A stretch of 18,733 nucleotides of DNA from Streptomyces sp. NRRL B-1347 (GTDB taxonomy: Bacteria > Actinomycetota > Actinomycetes > Streptomycetales > Streptomycetaceae): positions 1 through 18,733 of the forward strand of contig NZ_JOJM01000094.1 in assembly GCF_000720325.1 (NCBI RefSeq), given 5' to 3'. Below are positions 14,308 through 18,733 of the stretch, piece by piece; the stretch's first letter is position 1; each line of letters opens with the position of its first letter. The notes beneath the pieces are model-generated. The model saw nothing but the letters and a program-made list of their open reading frames with translations, had not been told where the DNA came from and ran no database searches. The position numbers were made by a program, and so were the translations under genes.

Positions 14308-15972
14308 TCAGCCCCGGGTGAGCTTCTTGTAGGTGGCACGGTGCGGACGAGCCGCGTCCGGGCCGAGGCGCTCGATCTTGTTCTTCTCGTACGACTCGAA
14401 GTTGCCCTCGAACCAGAACCACTTGGACTCGCCCTCGTACGCCAGGATGTGCGTGGCGACTCGGTCCAGGAACCAGCGGTCGTGGGAGACGACCACGGCG
14501 CAGCCCGGGAACTCCAGGAGCGCGTTCTCCAGGGACGACAGGGTCTCGACGTCCAGGTCGTTGGTCGGCTCGTCGAGGAGCAGCAGGTTGCCGCCCTGCT
14601 TGAGGGTCAGCGCCAGGTTGAGGCGGTTGCGCTCACCACCGGAGAGCACGCCCGCGGGCTTCTGCTGGTCCGGGCCCTTGAAACCGAACGCGGACACGTA
14701 GGCGCGCGAGGGCATCTCGACCTGGCCGACGTTGATGTAGTCCAGCTCGTCGGAGACGACGGCCCACAGCGTCTTCTTCGGGTCGATGTTGGCGCGGCCC
14801 TGGTCGACGTAGGAGATCTTGACGGTGTCGCCGACCTTGATGCTGCCGGAGTCCGGGGTCTCCAGGCCCTGGATCATCTTGAACAGCGTGGTCTTGCCGG
14901 CGCCGTTCGGACCGATGACGCCCACGATGCCGTTGCGCGGCAGCGTGAAGCTCAGGTCGTCGATGAGCACCTTCTCACCGAAGGCCTTGGAGAGGTTGTT
15001 GACCTCGACGACGATGTTGCCCAGGCGCGGGCCCGGCGGGATCTGGATCTCCTCGAAGTCCAGCTTCCGCATCTTGTCGGCCTCGGCGGCCATCTCCTCG
15101 TAGCGGGAGAGTCGCGCCTTGGACTTGGCCTGCCGCCCCTTGGCGTTGGAGCGGACCCACTCCAGCTCTTCCTTGAGGCGCTTGGCGCGCTTGGCGTCCT
15201 TCTGGCCCTCGACCTTGAGGCGGGTGGCCTTCTTGTCGAGGTACGTGGAGTAGTTGCCCTCGTACGGGTGGGCGCGGCCGCGGTCGAGCTCCAGGATCCA
15301 CTCGGCGACGTTGTCCAGGAAGTACCGGTCGTGGGTCACGGCGACGACGGTGCCCGGGTACTTCGCGAGGTGCTGCTCCAGCCACTGCACGGACTCGGCG
15401 TCCAGGTGGTTGGTGGGCTCGTCGAGGAGCAGCAGGTCGGGCGCCTCGAGGAGGAGCTTGCAGAGCGCGACGCGGCGGCGCTCACCACCGGAGAGGTTGG
15501 TGACGGGCCAGTCGCCGGGCGGGCAGCCGAGGGCGTCCATGGCCTGCTCGAGCTGGGTGTCCAGGTCCCACGCGTTGGCGTGGTCGAGGTCCTCCTGGAG
15601 CTTGCCCATCTCCTCCATGAGCGCGTCGGAGTAGTCCGTCGCCATCAGCTCGGCGACCTCGTTGAACCGCTTGAGCTTGCCCATGATCTCGGCGGCGCCG
15701 TCCTGGACGTTCTCCAGGACGGTCTTGGACTCGTCGAGCGGCGGCTCCTGCAGGAGCATGCCGACGGTGAAGCCGGGCGACAGGAAGGCGTCGCCGTTCG
15801 ACGGCTGCTCCAGACCTGCCATGATCTTCAGCACCGTGGACTTACCGGCGCCGTTCGGACCCACGACACCGATCTTCGCGCCAGGCAGGAAGTTCAAGGT
15901 GACATCGTCAAGGATCACCTTGTCGCCGTGCGCCTTGCGCGCCTTGCGCATGGTGTAGATGTACTCAGCCAA
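14308..15972 (-). CDS. ettA: Energy-dependent translational throttle protein EttA (ABC-F)
   Basis: 554 residues, against 555 in E. coli EttA. It has two ABC ATPase domains and no membrane segment, as expected for ABC-F ribosome-associated factors. NBD1 has Walker A GPNGAGKST (38-46), signature LSGGE (160-164) and Walker B with DEPTNHLD (184-191). NBD2 has Walker A GPNGAGKTT (354-362), signature LSGGE (443-447) and DEPTNDLD (467-474). The basic P-site-tRNA-interacting linker lies between them (about 240-310). EttA binds the ribosomal E site and gates the first peptide bond according to the ATP/ADP level. The start is TTG at 15972, supported by the family N-terminus (MAEYIYTM) and by GGACGG (15979-15984) 6 bases upstream. 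It is the first gene of a three-gene unit. Confidence 0.95.
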   Translation of the reverse strand: MAEYIYTMRKARKAHGDKVILDDVTLNFLPGAKIGVVGPNGAGKSTVLKIMAGLEQPSNGDAFLSPGFTVGMLLQEPPLDESKTVLENVQDGAAEIMGKLKRFNEVAELMATDYSDALMEEMGKLQEDLDHANAWDLDTQLEQAMDALGCPPGDWPVTNLSGGERRRVALCKLLLEAPDLLLLDEPTNHLDAESVQWLEQHLAKYPGTVVAVTHDRYFLDNVAEWILELDRGRAHPYEGNYSTYLDKKATRLKVEGQKDAKRAKRLKEELEWVRSNAKGRQAKSKARLSRYEEMAAEADKMRKLDFEEIQIPPGPRLGNIVVEVNNLSKAFGEKVLIDDLSFTLPRNGIVGVIGPNGAGKTTLFKMIQGLETPDSGSIKVGDTVKISYVDQGRANIDPKKTLWAVVSDELDYINVGQVEMPSRAYVSAFGFKGPDQQKPAGVLSGGERNRLNLALTLKQGGNLLLLDEPTNDLDVETLSSLENALLEFPGCAVVVSHDRWFLDRVATHILAYEGESKWFWFEGNFESYEKNKIERLGPDAARPHRATYKKLTRG

Positions 15973-16151
15973 GAGAAACCGTCCGGCAATCAGTGTGTGG
16001 GCAGATACACCCCATCTTGCCGTACGGCTAGCCCTCGGAGAAAACCGGATAGCCGCGCGGCCCGCCCGGCCCGTGGGCGCCGCCCGCCGGAGATGGGGGC
16101 GGTGGGTCCGGGGCCGGGCGCTCGCACCGTGACCGGTCGGTCACGGTGTGC
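15973..16151 (-). promoter_or_regulatory. ettA leader and upstream region
   Basis: 179 bases between the surface-protein gene and ettA. The ettA-proximal part is less GC-rich than the surrounding sequence, as expected for a promoter, and contains the 10-base palindrome GCCGTACGGC (16019-16028). I cannot assign convincing -35 and -10 hexamers. The distal part contains the surface-gene terminator. ettA must be transcribed from here or by read-through. Confidence 0.4.
16125..16148 (-). terminator. Terminator of the thioester-domain surface-protein gene
   Basis: CACCGTGACC (16125-16134) and GGTCACGGTG (16139-16148) form a perfect 10-bp stem with a 4-base GGTC loop. It starts three bases after the stop codon on the minus strand. 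There is no T tract, but the position and strength argue for an intrinsic terminator that separates this gene from ettA. Confidence 0.8.
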
Positions 16152-17594
16152 TCACTCCTCGGTCGGGGCGGTCGGGGTGGTCTCGCCGGTCCCGGCCGGG
16201 TCCTGCTTCTTGCGCAGCAGGAAGACCGCGCCGCCGCCGACCACGACCAGGGCGATCGCGAGCCCGGCTATCAGGGGCGTGGCGTTCGACCCGCCGGTGG
16301 CCGCGAGGTCGCCGCTCCCGGACGTGCCGCCCGCCGACGCGGGGCTCGGCTGCGGCGCGGGCTGCGCCTTGCCGCCGACGCCGGCCATGGCGGCCTCGGT
16401 CCTGCAGTCGAGCACGCCGCTGAAGCGCTTCTCGAAGCCGCCGGGCCCGGTGATCACGAAGTCGTAGGCCTGGTCCTCCTGGAGCGGGACCGTCACCGTC
16501 CGTGTCTCACCGGCCTTGATGGTGTGCTCGGCGCCCATCAGGCGGAAGGTGAACGGCGCGTCTCCCTTGTTGCCCGCTGTGATGTCCACGCCGCGCTCGG
16601 CGCAGTTCTTCTCGGCGGACAGCGCCGGTATCGGGCCCTTCTTGGCCCAGTGCGCGGTCGCCGTCGCGGACACCGTCGATTCGCTGGAGCCCGCGAGGAT
16701 CTGCGTCTGGCTCCTGGTCTCGGAGGTGAAGGCCCGCCCGACCGGCACGGTCGTCGACGCCTGCACCTCCAGCGAGGCCGTGCCGTCCGGTGTGCCCTTG
16801 GGGACGGCGAAGTACAGCTTGCCGCCGTCGGACGCCGACTTCACCGGCTTGCCGTTCTTGCCGACGACCTTCACTCCGCTCGCCGAGTCGGCGGGCGGTA
16901 TGACGGTCACGCTGTCCGCGTCCGTCCGCACGGTCACCGGGCCGAGCCGCTCCCCCGCGCGCCCGGACACGGCGGGCGGCTCCAGGGTCAGCGACGCCTT
17001 GGGCTCCGGGCTCCTGCGCGCGCTGCGCTCCAGATAGTCCGCGAGCTTCTCGGCGCGCGGGTCCACCGCCTCCACCTCGGCCCTGGTGGCCCGGTCGGAG
17101 TAGCGCCAGATCGCCACCTGGGTGCCCGCCGCGGCCGTCTCCTCGGTGAGCGAGCCCGCGCCCGCCTTGCGGGCCAGCTCCGCGAGGTCGTTCACCTGCG
17201 GGTAGGAGTGCTGGAGGATCCAGCGGATCTTGCCCGCGTCGCGGTTGGCGTGCAGGGACGTGCCGCGCCAAGGGGTCTCCTTGTACTGCGCGTCCTTCTG
17301 CGTGGGGTTGTGGAGGTCGACGCAGTACGTCTGGAGGGTGCCGCCGTTGTCCACGGACATCTCGAAGAGGCCCGCGGGGACTCTCTGGCTGCCGCCGTCC
17401 TCACGGATGACGGCCTGGCCGTAGGTCGTCAGGCCGTCCAGGGTGGCGGTGGCACCGCCCCGGTACGGCGGGGCGTCCGTCGCCACGGCCGCCGCCGCGA
17501 CGGCTGTCGCGCCCGCCGAGACGAGCCCGGACGCGACCAGCGCGACGGCGAGGCGCACGGCACCCCGGCCCCGTATGGACAACGCAGCAAACAC
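16152..17594 (-). CDS. Sortase-anchored surface protein with TQXA thioester domain
   Basis: 480 residues from the GTG start. The signal peptide covers about 1-36 (Arg-rich, then hydrophobic, ending AVAAAA). A thioester domain (about 44-200) has Cys91 in TYCVDLHN and Gln159 in GTQVAIWRY, the two residues expected to form the internal Cys-Gln thioester; this is the TQXA motif of actinobacterial surface proteins. A beta-rich stalk (about 220-400) is followed by a Pro/Ser-rich spacer, an LAATG sorting motif (430-434, the LAXTG type used by class E sortases), a membrane helix (about 441-460) and a basic tail (RKK at 462-464). Thioester domains can attach covalently to partner molecules. No sortase gene is in the window. 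The GTG at 17594 is chosen because GGAGGGG (17601-17607) lies 6 bases upstream. Confidence 0.92.
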   Translation of the reverse strand: MFAALSIRGRGAVRLAVALVASGLVSAGATAVAAAAVATDAPPYRGGATATLDGLTTYGQAVIREDGGSQRVPAGLFEMSVDNGGTLQTYCVDLHNPTQKDAQYKETPWRGTSLHANRDAGKIRWILQHSYPQVNDLAELARKAGAGSLTEETAAAGTQVAIWRYSDRATRAEVEAVDPRAEKLADYLERSARRSPEPKASLTLEPPAVSGRAGERLGPVTVRTDADSVTVIPPADSASGVKVVGKNGKPVKSASDGGKLYFAVPKGTPDGTASLEVQASTTVPVGRAFTSETRSQTQILAGSSESTVSATATAHWAKKGPIPALSAEKNCAERGVDITAGNKGDAPFTFRLMGAEHTIKAGETRTVTVPLQEDQAYDFVITGPGGFEKRFSGVLDCRTEAAMAGVGGKAQPAPQPSPASAGGTSGSGDLAATGGSNATPLIAGLAIALVVVGGGAVFLLRKKQDPAGTGETTPTAPTEE

Positions 17595-17891
17595 AGAATT
17601 CCCCTCCGGGCAGGACCGATTCACATGGGGGGACGGGTCCCGCCAGCAGACTCAACCGAGCAGAGTCACCTGCCGAGCGCTCCACGCGGGCATCAACTGC
17701 CCCACGGAGCCACGCCCGGCATCCTAGAGACGCGACGCATCGCCGTTCCCAGTACGACTGTCCGACAACCGATCCGAATCGGAATCGTTATCGGCAACGC
17801 CCCTGTTGAGCTGGGCTTATCGACAAATCCATGGTTCTGTTCCCCTCGCTTCACGGTGGAACGGCGGGCGGTGGGCCGGGCCTTCGGCGCT
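17595..17891 (-). other. Spacer between ssb and surface-protein genes; no gene seen
   Basis: 297 bases that include the leader and promoter region of the surface-protein gene. The segment about 17750-17830 is clearly more AT-rich than the surrounding DNA and holds short symmetric motifs, including CCGAT (17769-17773) with ATCGG (17778-17782), and a further ATCGG at 17790-17794. No open frame here looks like a protein. Confidence 0.5.
17721..17749 (-). promoter_or_regulatory. Tentative promoter of the surface-protein gene
   Basis: On the minus strand TAGGAT (17721-17726) matches a typical Streptomyces -10 hexamer. GGAAC (17745-17749) lies 18 bases upstream and resembles the -35 of extracytoplasmic-function sigma factors more than a TTGAC box. 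The implied 5' leader is about 120 bases. This is a pattern match only. Confidence 0.3.
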
Positions 17892-17903
17892 TCAGCCCAC
17901 CGC
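17868..17903 (-). terminator. Terminator overlapping the ssb stop codon
   Basis: GCGGTGGGC (17868-17876) and GCCCACCGC (17895-17903) are a perfect 9-bp inverted repeat. One arm is the last three coding codons of ssb, and its TGA (17892-17894) lies in the 18-base loop. There is no T tract. The layout is the same as at the methyltransferase terminator. Confidence 0.65.
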
Positions 17904-18473
17904 GACCGGCTCCGGACGGGCGCCCATCGCGGCTTCGGGCGTCGCTTCCGCTTCGGGCGTCACATCCGCCGCGGCCGCCGTGTCGCTCACCGCATCCGCT
18001 GCCGTGCCGCTCGCCGCATCTGCTGCTGCCGTGGCGCTCGCCGCATCTGCGTCCTCACCGGGGGCTTCCGCCGGTGACTCCCATGCCGGTTCCCGCTCCA
18101 GCGGCACCTGGGCCGGGGGCTTGGCCCGACGGAACGCGGACGTGCCGCGGGCCAGGTCGTGGCCGATCGCGTACGCGTCGATGTCCACCGACACCCAGTG
18201 CTGGCCGCCGCGCTCCTCGTCCTTGACCTTCAACCTGCCCTGCACGATGACCTGTTCGCCGACGGACAGCGAACTCTGCACATTCGCACCGAGGGCCCGG
18301 CGGGACCAGACCGTGAAGAAATTGGTGTGTCCGTCCGCCCACTCGTTCCTCGTGCGGTCGAAGTGACGTGGTGTCACCGCGATCCGGAAGCGTGTCACCG
18401 GACCGGACGGCAGCTCCCGGAACACCGGCGTCGTCGCCACCCGGCCCACCACCGTGATCATCGTGTCGTTCAT
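17892..18473 (-). CDS. ssb: Single-stranded DNA-binding protein, SsbB type
   Basis: 193 residues. The OB fold spans about 1-110, with the SSB landmarks VVGRVATTPVFREL (8-21), RFRIAVT (28-34), the DGHTNFFTVWSRRALG segment (47-62) and VGEQVIVQGRLKV (71-83). The HTNFFTVW and IGHDLARGTSAFRR features match the actinobacterial second SSB (SsbB). The C-terminal tail (about 117-193) is Ala/Glu/Pro-rich and does not end in the acidic D-D-I-P-F-type tip of SsbA that recruits repair proteins. In Streptomyces SsbB is linked to chromosome segregation during sporulation, so that is the likely role here. The ATG at 18473 follows GGAGGGG (18481-18487) by 7 bases. The gene is probably transcribed alone. Confidence 0.93.
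   Translation of the reverse strand: MNDTMITVVGRVATTPVFRELPSGPVTRFRIAVTPRHFDRTRNEWADGHTNFFTVWSRRALGANVQSSLSVGEQVIVQGRLKVKDEERGGQHWVSVDIDAYAIGHDLARGTSAFRRAKPPAQVPLEREPAWESPAEAPGEDADAASATAAADAASGTAADAVSDTAAAADVTPEAEATPEAAMGARPEPVAVG
17977..18051 (-). repeat. Three imperfect 24-bp repeats in the ssb tail
   Basis: Units at 17977-18000, 18001-18024 and 18028-18051, the last two separated by an extra GCT codon, differ at a few positions. On the coding strand they encode Ala/Ser/Asp/Thr-rich peptides such as ADAASATAA and DAASGTAA. The in-frame period shows the tail grew by duplication and is likely to vary in length between strains. Confidence 0.75.
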
Positions 18474-18733
18474 CGCCGAACCCCTCCCTCGCACACCGCG
18501 CACGGGCATCTCCCGCGTCGGCGGCGGTCGCGACGACCGCAGATCCAGACTGCGCCGATCGGGGCCGGCCCGCTGAGCGCTGTGCCCTACCCACCGGTTG
18601 TGGACAACTCCGTCACCCGACGGAAGCCCTCCGCTTCGCGCGGCGCCCTCCGTCCCGACCTGACGGCGCCCCCCCCGGCGGCGCTCCCCCGGCAGCGCCC
18701 CCCGCCCCCCCCGGTAGCTCACCCGTGGCGCCC
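18474..18733 (-). other. Region upstream of ssb; no gene seen
   Basis: 260 bases at the right edge. It contains the ssb ribosome binding site, a DnaA-box match and a C-rich run (about 18661-18720). No open frame looks like a protein. The promoter of ssb must lie here, but I cannot place its hexamers with confidence. The C-rich stretch may be leader of a gene beyond the edge. Confidence 0.4.
18599..18607 (-). promoter_or_regulatory. DnaA box (TTGTCCACA) upstream of ssb
   Basis: The minus strand reads TTGTCCACA, an exact match to the preferred DnaA box of Streptomyces. It lies inside the near-palindrome GTTGTGGACAAC (18597-18608), about 125 bases upstream of the ssb start codon. A single box argues for transcriptional control by DnaA or DnaA titration more than an origin. 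Confidence 0.55.

Noticed and set aside
17347..17355. Second DnaA-box-like 9-mer TTGTCCACG on the + strand
   Set aside because: It has one mismatch and lies inside the surface-protein coding sequence; not persuasive as a functional site.

Overview
This window is very GC-rich, has strong third-position G/C bias, uses GTG and TTG starts and carries long antisense shadow frames. With an SsbB-type single-strand DNA-binding protein, a class II truncated haemoglobin, an LAXTG-anchored thioester-domain protein and a PknG-like kinase, it looks like chromosomal DNA of a Streptomyces or close relative. I see no tRNA, rRNA, CRISPR, insertion sequence or integrase. The organism assignment is inference.

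Region 1 (about 199-11639, all + strand) is one signalling locus. It encodes a four-pass membrane protein (GlnX-like), a membrane-tethered amino-acid-binding protein (GlnH-like), a helical protein of unknown function, a PknG-like Ser/Thr kinase with zinc ribbons and a helical-repeat tail, a PP2C phosphatase with two zinc ribbons, a MIDAS-bearing vWA protein, and an FHA protein with two zinc ribbons and a roughly 260-residue Gly/Pro tract. The first five genes are tightly packed: two start/stop junctions are 0-2 bases or overlapping, and the others are 40-98 bases. The last two genes each follow a 140-base spacer. The layout merges the mycobacterial GlnX/GlnH/PknG amino-acid-sensing pathway (whose output is an FHA protein, GarA) with a kinase/PP2C/vWA triad of the kind described around TerY. 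I infer that an extracytoplasmic amino-acid signal passes through the membrane protein to the kinase, is reversed by the phosphatase, and is read by the FHA and vWA proteins.

Region 2 (11656-13155) holds a protein-isoaspartate-methyltransferase-like gene on the - strand, divergent from a truncated haemoglobin gene (glbO) on the + strand. A perfect 15-bp inverted repeat lies between the FHA gene and the methyltransferase and overlaps the methyltransferase stop codon.

Region 3 (13189-15972, - strand) is a compact unit: ettA (ABC-F translation factor), a hotdog-fold thioesterase one base downstream, and a conserved-looking gene of unknown function overlapping by ATGA.

Region 4 (16125-18733, - strand) holds a sortase-anchored TQXA/thioester-domain surface protein with its own terminator, and an ssbB-like gene with a repetitive Ala-rich tail. 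The ssb gene has a terminator over its stop codon and a perfect match to the Streptomyces DnaA box upstream.
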